Source: Caryophanales bacterium UBA3631
Lineage (GTDB): Bacteria; Bacillota_I; Bacilli_A; RF39; UBA660
Direction: 5' to 3'
DNA length: 35,157 bases
NCBI GenBank assembly: GCA_002374055.1
Contig: DFLA01000028.1
Location: forward strand, 1 to 35,157
Every line of letters begins with the position of its first letter. Within the stretch, counting starts at the first letter, position 1. The notes below the pieces were generated by a model. The model was not told where the DNA came from. It saw only the letters and a list, made by a program, of their open reading frames with translations, and ran no database searches. Below are positions 15,449-23,755 of this stretch, piece by piece. The translations under genes were made by a program, and so were the position numbers.

Positions 15449-16690
15449 GTGAGGTATATTTATACAAGTGTTGATATAGGAACGGATACAACAAAGGTTG
15501 TTGTTACTGAGCTTTATAAAGGCAAATTAAATTTACTTGCTGCTTCATCTGTAAAATCTAGGGGGATTAAAAAAGGGTTAATAACTGATGTGAATGAGGC
15601 ATCTGCTTCTTTGAAAAGCGCTATTAGTGAAGTTGAAGATATGTTGGGATTTAGGATAAAAAAAGTTTTGGTTAATATTCCAAGTTATTTTTCTGAGTTT
15701 TCTAAAATTGAGGGAGAGATAAAGATTGATAGTGGAAATTCCGTTATTGATGGTAGTCATATTTCTATGGTTTTAGAGAATGCTTTAAGTGCTTTTAGTT
15801 CTGATAAGGAGATTGTTTCTATTATTCCAATTGATTTTTCTGTTGATAATCAAAGTGGAATTAAGGATCCAAAGGGTTTAATGGGGGATGTTTTAGGAGT
15901 TAGAGCTGTTGTTTCTTTAGTTCCTAAGAAGAATATTTATTCTGTTGTTAGTTTGATTGACAGTATAGGATTAGAGATTGTTGATATTTCATTGAACGCT
16001 ATTGGGGATGTTAATGCTTTTAAGAATCATGATATTGATTCTAAGTTGGGAGCTATTGTTAATATTGGTTATGAAACTACTAATGTTTCCATTTATAATA
16101 AAGGTATTATAATTAAAAATAGTATTATTGGTATGGGTGGAAAGAATATTGATAATGATTTGTCTTATATTTATAAGATGGATTTAAATGATGCAAATAG
16201 GGTTAAGGAAAAATTTGCTTTAGCTCATAAAAAATATGCGAATAAGTTTGAATTTTATAATATTAATTCTTCGGAACGTATTAATCAATATGAGGTTACT
16301 GATATTGTTATGTCTCGTATTGAAGAAATTCTTTCTTTAGCAAAGAAGGAGATTAATTTGCTTGCTAATAGAAAAATGGATTATATAATTATTACTGGTG
16401 GAGTTAGTAATATGGAGTATTTTCAGGCTGTTTGTGATGATGTTTTTAATAAGAATGCAATTGTCGGTAATGTTAAGATAATTGGAGTTAGAAATAATAA
16501 GTATTCGTCTGCTATTGGTAATATTGTATATTATATTAATCACATGAAGTTGTTAGGTGTAATTAGTACAATGGTAGATATAGATAATGAGTATGTTTCA
16601 AAGAAAAATTTGTCAAATATAACTGAAGAGTCTATGTTGGGTAAAGTATTTGGATATTTCTTTGGTGATGTAAATGAGGAGGAAATATAA
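15449..16690 (+). CDS. ftsA: Cell division protein FtsA
   Basis: A 413-residue actin-like ATPase that tethers FtsZ to the membrane. The phosphate-1 loop region is SVDIGTDTTKVVV (7-19). The SHS2/1C insert lies at ~80-160, with the typical IPIDFSVDNQSGIKDPKGLMG. The phosphate-2 motif AIVNIGYETTNVSIY (~202-216) and the adenosine motif IIITGGVSNM (~313-322) follow. The C-terminus ends in a short amphipathic helix (GKVFGYFFG), the presumed membrane anchor. The start is GTG 15449, with GGAG 8 nt upstream. Its stop overlaps the ftsZ start. Confidence 0.96.
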   Translation: MRYIYTSVDIGTDTTKVVVTELYKGKLNLLAASSVKSRGIKKGLITDVNEASASLKSAISEVEDMLGFRIKKVLVNIPSYFSEFSKIEGEIKIDSGNSVIDGSHISMVLENALSAFSSDKEIVSIIPIDFSVDNQSGIKDPKGLMGDVLGVRAVVSLVPKKNIYSVVSLIDSIGLEIVDISLNAIGDVNAFKNHDIDSKLGAIVNIGYETTNVSIYNKGIIIKNSIIGMGGKNIDNDLSYIYKMDLNDANRVKEKFALAHKKYANKFEFYNINSSERINQYEVTDIVMSRIEEILSLAKKEINLLANRKMDYIIITGGVSNMEYFQAVCDDVFNKNAIVGNVKIIGVRNNKYSSAIGNIVYYINHMKLLGVISTMVDIDNEYVSKKNLSNITEESMLGKVFGYFFGDVNEEEI

Positions 16691-17760
16691 TGTTAGAGTT
16701 AGAAACAGATCAAGTTGTTAATATAAAAGTTGTTGGTGCTGGTGGCGGTGGTAATAATGCCATTAACAGAATGATTGAAGCTGGGGTTAAGGGTGTAGAG
16801 TTTATTGCTGTTAATACAGATTTGCAAGATTTGGATGCGTCTTTGTCTCCTAATAAATTACAAATAGGACCTAATTGTGCTAAGGGACAAGGTGCTGGAA
16901 GAATTCCAGAGGTTGGTAAGAATGCTGCATTAGAGTCTAAGGAAGAGATAAAAAAGGCTTTAGAAGGTGCAGATATGGTTTTTGTAACTTGTGGCTTAGG
17001 TGGAGGAACTGGTACTGGTGCTTCTCCAGTTATTGCCTCTATTGCTCAGGAGTTAGGTGCTCTTACTGTTGCAATTGTTACTAAACCATTTTTCTGGGAA
17101 GGGCCAATGAGAAAGCAAAAGGCAGAAGAAGGTTTGGAAGAATTAAGAAAGCATGTAGATAGTATTATTGTTATTCCAAATGATAAATTAGATGATATTA
17201 CTGATGGTGAAGCTGAGTTAACTGATTCATTTAAGGAAGTTGATAATGTTTTATTAAGAGGTGTTCAATCTATTTCTGATTTGATTGTTGTTAATGGATT
17301 AATAAATGTTGATTTTTCTGATGTTAAGTCTGTTATGAGTAAAAAAGGTGATGCTTTAATAGGTATTGGTATTGGTGTTGGTGCTGATGGTGTTAGGGAA
17401 GCTGCTGAACAAGCTGTGTCATGCCCATTATTAGAAACAAGTATCGAGGGTGCTACTGATGCTATTATAAATGTAACTGGTGGACCTGGTCTTAAGTATA
17501 ATGCTGTTAAAGAGGTTGCTAATATTATTAGGGAAAGTGCTAATACTGATATAAATGTAATTTTTGGAGCGTTTATTAATGAGAATTTAACTGATGAGAT
17601 AATTGTTACAGTTATTGCTACTGGTTTTGAGGATAAGAGTGAGCCTTTATATCATTCTTATGATGATAATAAAAGGGTAGGTAATATATCTAGTGAAGAT
17701 GAAGGTAATGGTGATGATGAGTCTATCATTCCTACATTTTTAAGAAAGAGAGGATTCTAG
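16690..17760 (+). CDS. ftsZ: Cell division protein FtsZ
   Basis: A 356-residue tubulin-like GTPase that forms the division ring. GTP-binding motifs are [13 protein letters not shown] (17-29), VNTD (41-44) and the tubulin signature GGGTGTG (104-110). The catalytic T7 loop NDKLDDI (~163-169) is next. A short acidic linker leads to the C-terminal peptide [11 protein letters not shown], which binds FtsA and related partners. The usually fixed T3 segment GLGAGANP reads GQGAGRIP here (66-73), and TRPFTFEG reads [11 protein letters not shown] 16690 overlaps the ftsA stop (TAATG) and lies 6 nt after GAGGAA. Confidence 0.98.
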   Translation: MLELETDQVVNIKVVGAGGGGNNAINRMIEAGVKGVEFIAVNTDLQDLDASLSPNKLQIGPNCAKGQGAGRIPEVGKNAALESKEEIKKALEGADMVFVTCGLGGGTGTGASPVIASIAQELGALTVAIVTKPFFWEGPMRKQKAEEGLEELRKHVDSIIVIPNDKLDDITDGEAELTDSFKEVDNVLLRGVQSISDLIVVNGLINVDFSDVKSVMSKKGDALIGIGIGVGADGVREAAEQAVSCPLLETSIEGATDAIINVTGGPGLKYNAVKEVANIIRESANTDINVIFGAFINENLTDEIIVTVIATGFEDKSEPLYHSYDDNKRVGNISSEDEGNGDDESIIPTFLRKRGF

Positions 17761-17782
17761 TCATATGACTAGTTTTTTTTTT
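17757..17782 (+). terminator. Intrinsic terminator after ftsZ
   Basis: CTAGTCATATGACTAG (17757-17772) is a perfect 16-nt palindrome followed by ten Ts. It starts inside the ftsZ stop codon. Confidence 0.85.
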
Positions 17783-17789
17783 GATTATT

Positions 17790-17798
17790 TGTTATAAT
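17790..17798 (+). promoter_or_regulatory. Extended -10 promoter for lspA-rluD-rhomboid
   Basis: TGTTATAAT (17790-17798) is a full extended -10. The -35 position falls in the terminator T-run. The predicted start near 17805 puts the AGGTGAT ribosome site at the very 5' end of the mRNA. Confidence 0.65.
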
Positions 17799-17814
17799 AA
17801 TTTAGGTGATTTTT

Positions 17815-18282
17815 GTGAAAAAAATTATTTTATTTAGTTTAATTATTTTTATTATAGATCAGTTTATAAAGTTATTTATTGGATTTGGGATTGACCTAAA
17901 TTCTTCTATTACTATTTTTAAAAATTTCTTTTATATTAGTAATGTTCATAATTATGGCGCTGCTTTTAGTATTTTATATGGTAATAGGATTTTTTTGGTT
18001 GTTATATCTATTTTTGCTTTAGTATTTGTTTATCATTTTATGTTAAAAAATAAGGTTTTTAGACATATTGATGTTGCTATTTATTCTTTATTAATAGGTG
18101 GAATTTTAGGTAATTTATTTGATAGAATTATATATGGATATGTTGTTGATTATTTGGATTTTTACATTTTTGGATATAGTTTTCCTATTTTTAATTTAGC
18201 TGATATATGCATTGTATGTTCTGTTATTATAATTGTTTTGGATGCGTTGAGGGGGGATTTTAATGCAGTTAAAGGTAAATGA
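17815..18282 (+). CDS. lspA: Lipoprotein signal peptidase
   Basis: A 155-residue four-helix membrane aspartyl protease that removes the signal peptide of lipid-modified prolipoproteins. Family blocks are FIIDQFIKLF (13-22), NVHNYGAAFSI (43-53), GNLFDRI (99-105), VVDYLDF with catalytic D112, and FNLADI with catalytic D130. The start is GTG 17815, 4 nt after AGGTGAT; the in-frame GTG at 17806 lies inside that ribosome site. It overlaps the next gene by 20 nt, as lspA and the rluD-type gene often do in Bacillota. Confidence 0.95.
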   Translation: MKKIILFSLIIFIIDQFIKLFIGFGIDLNSSITIFKNFFYISNVHNYGAAFSILYGNRIFLVVISIFALVFVYHFMLKNKVFRHIDVAIYSLLIGGILGNLFDRIIYGYVVDYLDFYIFGYSFPIFNLADICIVCSVIIIVLDALRGDFNAVKGK

Positions 18283-19156
18283 TGGTGGTTTTAGGTTAGA
18301 TAGTTATTTAATTTCTAAGTTGGATAAAAGTCGTAGTAAAATTCAGAGTATGATTAAAAATGGTAATATTAGGGTAAACGGTAGTTCTGTTAAGTCTAGT
18401 TATATTGTAAAGTATTATGATGTTATTGATATTGATGATGTATCTGAAGATGTTTTGATTGCTGTTCCCGAAAAGATGGATTTGGATATTGTTTATGAGG
18501 ATAATGATGTGATTGTTGTTAATAAGGCTAATGGTGTTGTTGTTCATCCTGCTGTTGGTAATAATAGTGGTACTCTTGTTAATGGATTATTATATCATTC
18601 TAAGAATTTGAGTGGTATTAATGGTGAGTTTCGCCCTGGTATTGTTCATAGAATTGATCGTGATACTACTGGTTTATTGATGGTTGCGAAGAATGATAAG
18701 GCTCATGAGTTTTTGGCTCGTCAGCTTGAGAATAAGACGACAAAGCGTATTTATTGGGCTCTTGTATGGGGTGTTATTCCAAATGATACTGGAACTATTG
18801 ATGCTCCTATTGGAAGGGATTTAAATGATCGTAAGAAGATGGCTGTAACTTCTGTTAATAGTAAGCATGCCGTTACTCATTTTAGGGTTTTAGAAAGATA
18901 TAAAAATGCTACTTTGATTGAGTTATCTCTTGAAACTGGAAGGACTCATCAAATAAGGGTTCATATGAATTATATAGGATATCCTGTTGTTAATGATCCT
19001 GTTTATGGAAGGCGTAAGATTATTGATGATAGTGGACAGTGTTTACATGCTAAGGTTTTGGGTTTTGTTCATCCTACTACTTTAAAGGAAATGGTTTTTG
19101 ATAGTGATTTACCTGATTGTTTTGTTAGAATATTAAATAAGTTTAAGGAGGAATAA
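18263..19156 (+). CDS. Ribosomal large subunit pseudouridine synthase, RluD/RluA family
   Basis: A 297-residue RNA pseudouridine synthase. An N-terminal S4 RNA-binding domain (~10-60, RLDSYLISKLDKSRSKIQSM) is followed by the catalytic domain. The signature HRIDRDTTGLL has catalytic Asp at 132, and RTHQIRVHM (~229-237) and NDPVYG (~247-252) follow. The family modifies 23S rRNA; which uridine cannot be read here, though a lspA-linked RluD-like enzyme is the common Bacillota arrangement. ATG 18263 follows GAGGGGGGA and overlaps lspA. Confidence 0.93.
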   Translation: MQLKVNDGGFRLDSYLISKLDKSRSKIQSMIKNGNIRVNGSSVKSSYIVKYYDVIDIDDVSEDVLIAVPEKMDLDIVYEDNDVIVVNKANGVVVHPAVGNNSGTLVNGLLYHSKNLSGINGEFRPGIVHRIDRDTTGLLMVAKNDKAHEFLARQLENKTTKRIYWALVWGVIPNDTGTIDAPIGRDLNDRKKMAVTSVNSKHAVTHFRVLERYKNATLIELSLETGRTHQIRVHMNYIGYPVVNDPVYGRRKIIDDSGQCLHAKVLGFVHPTTLKEMVFDSDLPDCFVRILNKFKEE

Positions 19157-19157
19157 T

Positions 19158-20312
19158 ATGGGTAATACAATAATGACTAATATTGATGAGAATGTTATGA
19201 AGCTTTTACATTATTTTATAACTGTTAGGGGTTATAATCCTATTGTTTTACATGGCGCTGAAAATGAGATTTGGCTTGAGAATATGGATGGGGATTATAA
19301 GATAGTTAGAATTGTAAGTAATTATATTCATAATGATGAACAGTTTAAGTTTGATATATTTAGAACTAAGCAAATTGTTAAGAGAATAAAAAAACAAACT
19401 TTTTGTTTTAGCATGAATACTCTTAGTATTTTTATTAATTTAGGTGAAAATGTTAATATTGATAAGTTTAATAATTTTAGTAATATTGATGTTTTGAAAA
19501 TTGATAATATTGATGATTTGAATAAGTATTCTAATGTTATGAAGTTTTTTCCTGATATAACTTCTGAGACTAATTTTAAAGAGGAAGGTATGGATTTGTT
19601 TTTAAAATTGACGAGTGATATTAATAAGAAGAATGAGGTTGATAATAGTATTGCTTCTGATATTTTTAAGAGAAAATTCCCTTATGTTACTTATGGTATT
19701 ATTTTAATAAACTTTGTTATGTTTTTATTGATGTCTTTGTTTGGTAAGGGAAGTACTGATGGAAATACATTGGTTGATTTTGGTGCTTTATATAAGCCTT
19801 TGATTTTAAGACATGAATATTTTAGATTAATTACTTGTGCTTTTTTACATGTTGGTGTTTTACATTTATTGGTTAATAGTTATTCTTTATATGTTATTGG
19901 TAGTCAACTTGAAAGTTTTCTTGGTAAGGCTAAGTTTTTATTTGTTTATTTAATTAGTGCTGTGTGTGGCAGTTTGATGTCTGTTGTTTTTAATAGTCAT
20001 ATTAGTGTTGGGGCAAGTGGTGCTATATTTGGTCTTTTGGGTTCTTTATTATATTTTGGTTATAATTATAGGGTTTTTTTAGGAAATGTAATGAAGTCTC
20101 AAATAATACCTCTTATTGTGTTGAATTTAGGTTTAGGTTTTTTATCTAACGGAATAGATAATGCTTGTCATATTGGTGGATTATTAGGTGGTTATATTGC
20201 TACTCAGGCTGTTGGAATTAAACATAAGACTTCTACTTTTGAGAAGGTTAATGGTTTTATTATAATGATTCTTTATATGTCGTTTTTAGCATATATGGGA
20301 ATTTTTAGATAG
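19158..20312 (+). CDS. Rhomboid family intramembrane serine protease (GluP/YqgP-like)
   Basis: A 384-residue membrane protease. The first ~170 residues form a soluble N-terminal domain, as in Bacillus YqgP/GluP, followed by about seven membrane segments (from ~176). Rhomboid marks are HVGVLHLLVNSYSLY (231-245), GASGAIFG with the catalytic Ser287, and NACHIGGLLGG with the catalytic His338. The family cleaves membrane proteins within the bilayer; YqgP takes part in membrane-protein quality control, but the substrate here is unknown. GGAGGAAT lies just upstream, and it starts 2 nt after the rluD-like gene. Confidence 0.92.
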   Translation: MGNTIMTNIDENVMKLLHYFITVRGYNPIVLHGAENEIWLENMDGDYKIVRIVSNYIHNDEQFKFDIFRTKQIVKRIKKQTFCFSMNTLSIFINLGENVNIDKFNNFSNIDVLKIDNIDDLNKYSNVMKFFPDITSETNFKEEGMDLFLKLTSDINKKNEVDNSIASDIFKRKFPYVTYGIILINFVMFLLMSLFGKGSTDGNTLVDFGALYKPLILRHEYFRLITCAFLHVGVLHLLVNSYSLYVIGSQLESFLGKAKFLFVYLISAVCGSLMSVVFNSHISVGASGAIFGLLGSLLYFGYNYRVFLGNVMKSQIIPLIVLNLGLGFLSNGIDNACHIGGLLGGYIATQAVGIKHKTSTFEKVNGFIIMILYMSFLAYMGIFR

Positions 20313-20318
20313 TTATTT

Positions 20319-20362
20319 AATACTAGTTATGAAGTGTTTCTTTGTAATTGGTATTTTTTTTT
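20319..20362 (+). terminator. Intrinsic terminator after the rhomboid gene
   Basis: AATACTAGTTA (20319-20329) pairs with TAATTGGTATT (20345-20355) with two G-U pairs across a 15-nt loop, then a T-tract to 20362. Confidence 0.75.
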
Positions 20363-20381
20363 GTTTAGTTTTTTTGTTTAA

Positions 20382-20410
20382 TTGATTTATTCTTTTTATT
20401 CTGTTAAAAT
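20382..20410 (+). promoter_or_regulatory. SigA-type promoter for the pilin-rsmE unit
   Basis: TTGATT (20382-20387), 17-nt spacer, TAAAAT (20405-20410) with TG at 20402-20403 (extended -10). The leader is only about 10 nt, starting at AGGTGAT. Confidence 0.75.
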
Positions 20411-20426
20411 TAGTGTAGGTGATAAT

Positions 20427-20822
20427 ATGAAGAGGAATGGTTTTACTTTGATTGAATTATTGGGTGTTGTTACGATTTTAGCAATGCTTGGTTTGATTGT
20501 TGTTCCTAATATTAATAAGGTTATTTCTGATAATAAACAAAGGTTATATGATGTTCAGATTGAAAATATAAAGGATGGTGTTAGTAATTTTGTTGATGAT
20601 AATATTTTGAATCTTGATATTCCTAATAATAGCAGCATAGGTATAAAGTTGGGTAAGTTGAAACAATTGGGATATATTGATAAGGATATTAGTAATCCTA
20701 TTACTAAGAAAAAGTTTTCTGATGATCTTGTTATTATGATTACTAACAAAGATAATAGTTATGGTTATGTTGTTTGTGATAATAGTGTTAATTGTGAGAA
20801 TGTTGTTTTATACGAGGAGTAG
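20427..20822 (+). CDS. Type IV pilin-like / ComGC-like pseudopilin
   Basis: A 131-residue protein with a class III (prepilin) signal. A short basic leader MKRNG is followed by FTLIELLGVVTILAMLGLIV, where cleavage after Gly5 leaves Phe1 and Glu5 as in type IV pilins and ComGC. The remaining ~100 residues are the soluble head, with a cysteine pair near the end (CDNSVNC) that could form a disulphide. The start is ATG 20427, with AGGTGATA directly upstream. The prepilin peptidase at 11853 is the likely processing enzyme and the PilC-like protein at 9839 the likely platform, although they lie ~8 kb away in another unit. No assembly ATPase is visible. Confidence 0.88.
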   Translation: MKRNGFTLIELLGVVTILAMLGLIVVPNINKVISDNKQRLYDVQIENIKDGVSNFVDDNILNLDIPNNSSIGIKLGKLKQLGYIDKDISNPITKKKFSDDLVIMITNKDNSYGYVVCDNSVNCENVVLYEE

Positions 20823-20827
20823 ATTTT

Positions 20828-21535
20828 ATGCAGAGATATTTTGCTTTAGATAAGCATGATGATATATTTATTTTACATGATAGTGATTTACACCATATTT
20901 CAAATGTTATGAGAATGAAAAATGGCGATTTTATTGAAGTCGTTTTTGATTATGTATTGTATAGGTGTAAAGTTGTTTTTGATGATTCGATTCGTATTTT
21001 ATATGATTGTGTTTTGTCTGAGAAGAGATTTGATGATAAGGAATTTGTTTTGATTGTTCCTGTTTTAAAGGAACAGAAGATGGATTTGGTATTGCAGAAG
21101 TCTACTGAACTTGGTGTTTCAAGGATTATTCCGATTTTTACTGAAAGAACTATTGTTAAGTTGAATGATAAGGAGAGTAAAAGAATTGAACGCTGGTCTC
21201 GTATTGTAAAGGAGGCTAGTGAACAGTGTAAACGTGTAAGCGTACCAATAATTGATAATATATGTAAAATTTCTGATTTAAATTTTTCTTCAGGTGTAAA
21301 GTTAGTGTGTAGTACTAGAGAAAATGAAAAAAATATTAAAAATATAATGCATAGTGTAAAAAAATGTGCTAAAATGTATATAGTAGTTGGCCCGGAGGGT
21401 GGCTTGTCTACTAATGAAGAGGATGAGTTGAATAGTTTAGGTTTTGTTTCAATCAGTTTAGGAAAGAGAATAATGAGGGTTGAAACTGTTCCTATTTATA
21501 TTCTTAGTATATTAAATTATGAATTATTGGAGTGA
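20828..21535 (+). CDS. rsmE: 16S rRNA (uracil1498-N3)-methyltransferase
   Basis: A 235-residue SPOUT methyltransferase acting on U1498 of 16S rRNA. The N-terminal PUA-like part holds HHISNVMRMKNGD (~19-31). The SPOUT knot has KEQKMDLVLQKSTELGVS (~77-94), IVGPEGG (~190-196, written as VVGPEGG in this protein) and LGKRIMRVETVP (~213-224). rsmE followed closely by mtaB is the usual Bacillota order; here one extra gene lies between them. It starts 5 nt after the pilin gene. Confidence 0.95.
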   Translation: MQRYFALDKHDDIFILHDSDLHHISNVMRMKNGDFIEVVFDYVLYRCKVVFDDSIRILYDCVLSEKRFDDKEFVLIVPVLKEQKMDLVLQKSTELGVSRIIPIFTERTIVKLNDKESKRIERWSRIVKEASEQCKRVSVPIIDNICKISDLNFSSGVKLVCSTRENEKNIKNIMHSVKKCAKMYIVVGPEGGLSTNEEDELNSLGFVSISLGKRIMRVETVPIYILSILNYELLE

Positions 21536-21539
21536 TAGT

Positions 21540-22343
21540 ATGAATTTATTTAGTAATCCCATTGTATTTTGTGGCGCAGTAGCGTTAGGTATTATTTTAA
21601 TTTTGATTTTAGTTGTTGTAATTTGTTGTAAAAGAAGTGCTATGAAAGAAAGAGAAGAATTGAAATCTTTATCTCAGGAAATTGAATCTGATTTTAATGA
21701 TGAATTTGTTGAGAGTGAGGAAGAACAAAAAATTGAAAATGTTCTTTCTAAAATGCAGGAGGCATTAGAATTAAATGAAGAAAAGCCTGTTTCTTTTGAG
21801 CAAGAACAAGAGGAAAATGCTGTTATAAGTTATCAAGAATTATTGGATTCTTTAGGTGCTAAAAATAATATTGATGTTAATTCTATTGAGTTATTTGATG
21901 ATGAACTTGATAATCAAGTTGAAATTAGTGATTTTAATAAGGAAATTATTGATGCATATCAAAATGAAAATTTGGAACGTGAAATTTATAGATTCCAAAA
22001 TGATTATAGTAGTGAAGCTTTGAGTGCTGAGGTTGTTGAGGAAACACCTGTTATGAATTTTGATTTTAGTTCTGAAAATTTTGATTTAGAAAGCTCTGAT
22101 GAATCTTTTGAACCTGTTGTTGATAAGATTGAACTTAGCCCTGAAAATGTTGAAATAGTTGATGATATTTCTTCTGAGGTATATGAAGCTAAACATGTTG
22201 TTTCAAATATGCCAAAGAAGTTTAAGAGAACTGAATTTATTTCTCCTGTTTACGGAATAATAAAAGAGGAAAAGGATAATTTTGTTAAGAATGATGATGT
22301 TGAAGAAATTATTTTTGATGAAAATGACTCATTATTAGATTAA
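21540..22343 (+). CDS. Uncharacterised membrane-anchored acidic protein
   Basis: A 267-residue protein with one N-terminal membrane segment (~8-30, ending at CCKR) and a long, very acidic and probably disordered cytoplasmic region rich in Glu, Asp, Ser and Val. There is a conserved-looking patch near the C-terminus, KFKRTEFISPVYGIIKEE (about 232-249). Basic and aromatic residues stand out there against the acidic background, as a short binding motif might. The start is ATG 21540, with GGAGTGAT upstream; the frame extends back to 21519 inside rsmE. No enzyme fold is recognisable. An adaptor or scaffold linked to envelope or division is possible but unsupported. Confidence 0.8.
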   Translation: MNLFSNPIVFCGAVALGIILILILVVVICCKRSAMKEREELKSLSQEIESDFNDEFVESEEEQKIENVLSKMQEALELNEEKPVSFEQEQEENAVISYQELLDSLGAKNNIDVNSIELFDDELDNQVEISDFNKEIIDAYQNENLEREIYRFQNDYSSEALSAEVVEETPVMNFDFSSENFDLESSDESFEPVVDKIELSPENVEIVDDISSEVYEAKHVVSNMPKKFKRTEFISPVYGIIKEEKDNFVKNDDVEEIIFDENDSLLD

Positions 22344-22367
22344 TCTAGTATGAGTTTTCTTTTTTTT
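22327..22367 (+). terminator. Intrinsic terminator after the acidic membrane protein
   Basis: ACTCAT...TAGA (from 22327) pairs with TCTA...ATGAGT (to 22355), with a small internal irregularity, then a T-tract. The stop codon (22341-22343) sits at the hairpin loop. Confidence 0.7.
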
Positions 22368-22368
22368 A

Positions 22369-22377
22369 TGGTAAAAT
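22369..22377 (+). promoter_or_regulatory. Extended -10 promoter for mtaB
   Basis: TGGTAAAAT (22369-22377). There is no good -35, because the upstream region is the preceding terminator. The predicted leader is ~12 nt and holds GGTGAT. Confidence 0.6.
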
Positions 22378-22395
22378 ATTTTTTGGTGATTATGT

Positions 22396-23661
22396 ATGAA
22401 GTTTTATATGTATAATTTAGGTTGTAAGGTTAATTCTTATGAAAGCAATGTGATGAAGGATAACCTTATTAATAATGGTTTTATTTTATCTAGTATTGAT
22501 GATGCTGATATTGTTATTATTAATAGTTGTACTGTTACTAATACTGCTGATAATAAGACTATGAAGTTAATCCGTCATGTTAGAAATAATTATGATGTTA
22601 TTTTGGTTGTTGTTGGGTGTTTTATTCAAGCTAAGAAGGATGATTTATCTCTTGTTCCTGGTGATATTTTGCTTGGTAATGTTAATAAATCTATTATTAG
22701 TGATTATATTAATAGGTTTTTAGTTGATAAGAAACGTATTGAGGATATCCATGATGTTTCTAGTATTGATTTTGAAACTATGAGATTAAATAATTATGAT
22801 CATACTAGGGCTTTTATTAAGATTCAGGACGGTTGTAATAATTTTTGTAGTTATTGTATTATTCCTTATACTAGGGGTAATGTTAGAAGTAAGCGTCGTG
22901 AGGATGTTTTATCTGAAGCTAAGGATTTGGTTTTAAATGGTCATAAAGAGATTGTTTTGACAGGTATTCATACTGGTAATTATGGTGCTGAATTTGATAA
23001 TTATGATTTTGCTTGTTTACTTTCAGATTTGGTTAAGATTGAGGGTTTGGAGAGATTACGTATTTCTTCTATTGAAATTACTGAAATAAATGAACGTGTT
23101 ATTGATGTTATTAAGAATAATAATATTCTTGTTGATCATATGCATATACCTTTACAGTCTGGAAGTGATTCTATTTTAAAAGCTATGAATAGAAAATATG
23201 ATATGAAGTATTTTTTTGATAAGATTGATGTTTTGAGAAAAATAAGACCTGATATTAGTATTACTACTGATGTAATTGTAGGTTTTCCTGGTGAGACTGA
23301 TGAGTTGTTTTTAGAAACTGTTGATAGTATTAAGAAGATTGGTTTTTCTAAGTTGCATGTTTTTCCATATTCTAGAAGAAGTGGTACTGTTGGTGATAGT
23401 ATGGATAATCAGGTTGATGAGTGTATTAAGAAAAAGAGGGTTAGAATTTTGCTTGATTTGTCTAAAAATTTGGAACTTAATTATATGAATAAGTTTGTTG
23501 GTAAAAGCGTTTCTTTTATTCCTGAGGTAATTAAGGATGGTTATTTGATAGGTCATACTGGTAATTATTTACTTGTTAAGTGTAAGGGTGATGTTTTAAC
23601 GCATGATGATGAGAATGTTGTTATTTCTAAGATTGATTATCCTTATTGTGTTGTAGAATAG
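22396..23661 (+). CDS. mtaB: tRNA (t6A37) methylthiotransferase MtaB
   Basis: A 421-residue radical-SAM enzyme that adds a methylthio group to t6A37 of tRNAs reading ANN codons. The N-terminal MTTase domain begins YNLGCKVNSYES (C10) and provides C45 and C75 for the second iron-sulphur cluster. The radical-SAM CxxxCxxC is C147, C151, C154 (DGCNNFCSYC). Later blocks HIPLQSGSDSILKAMNR and TDVIVGFPGE are typical, and a TRAM domain ends the protein. The LGCKVN motif, as opposed to that of MiaB, points to MtaB. It is preceded by rsmE plus one gene. Confidence 0.95.
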   Translation: MKFYMYNLGCKVNSYESNVMKDNLINNGFILSSIDDADIVIINSCTVTNTADNKTMKLIRHVRNNYDVILVVVGCFIQAKKDDLSLVPGDILLGNVNKSIISDYINRFLVDKKRIEDIHDVSSIDFETMRLNNYDHTRAFIKIQDGCNNFCSYCIIPYTRGNVRSKRREDVLSEAKDLVLNGHKEIVLTGIHTGNYGAEFDNYDFACLLSDLVKIEGLERLRISSIEITEINERVIDVIKNNNILVDHMHIPLQSGSDSILKAMNRKYDMKYFFDKIDVLRKIRPDISITTDVIVGFPGETDELFLETVDSIKKIGFSKLHVFPYSRRSGTVGDSMDNQVDECIKKKRVRILLDLSKNLELNYMNKFVGKSVSFIPEVIKDGYLIGHTGNYLLVKCKGDVLTHDDENVVISKIDYPYCVVE

Positions 23662-23668
23662 TTTTTTT

Positions 23669-23697
23669 GTATAGATTGGTTGTCTATACTTTTTTTA
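23669..23697 (+). terminator. Intrinsic terminator after mtaB
   Basis: GTATAGA (23669-23675) pairs perfectly with TCTATAC (23683-23689) around a 7-nt loop, then eight Ts. Confidence 0.85.
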
Positions 23698-23709
23698 TTT
23701 TTATTTTTA

Positions 23710-23718
23710 TGTTATAAT
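23710..23718 (+). promoter_or_regulatory. Extended -10 promoter for the pyruvate kinase-GH31 pair
   Basis: TGTTATAAT (23710-23718), with the -35 position in the terminator T-run. The predicted start is near 23725. Confidence 0.65.
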
Positions 23719-23755
23719 TATTTATAGTAGGTAAGAATAAAAAAGGGTGATTCAA

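Noticed and set aside
12831..15760. Several - strand frames rich in Asn, Ile and Thr opposite murG, murB, divIB and ftsA
   Set aside because: These are composition shadows of T-rich coding DNA on the + strand, without ribosome sites or domain content.
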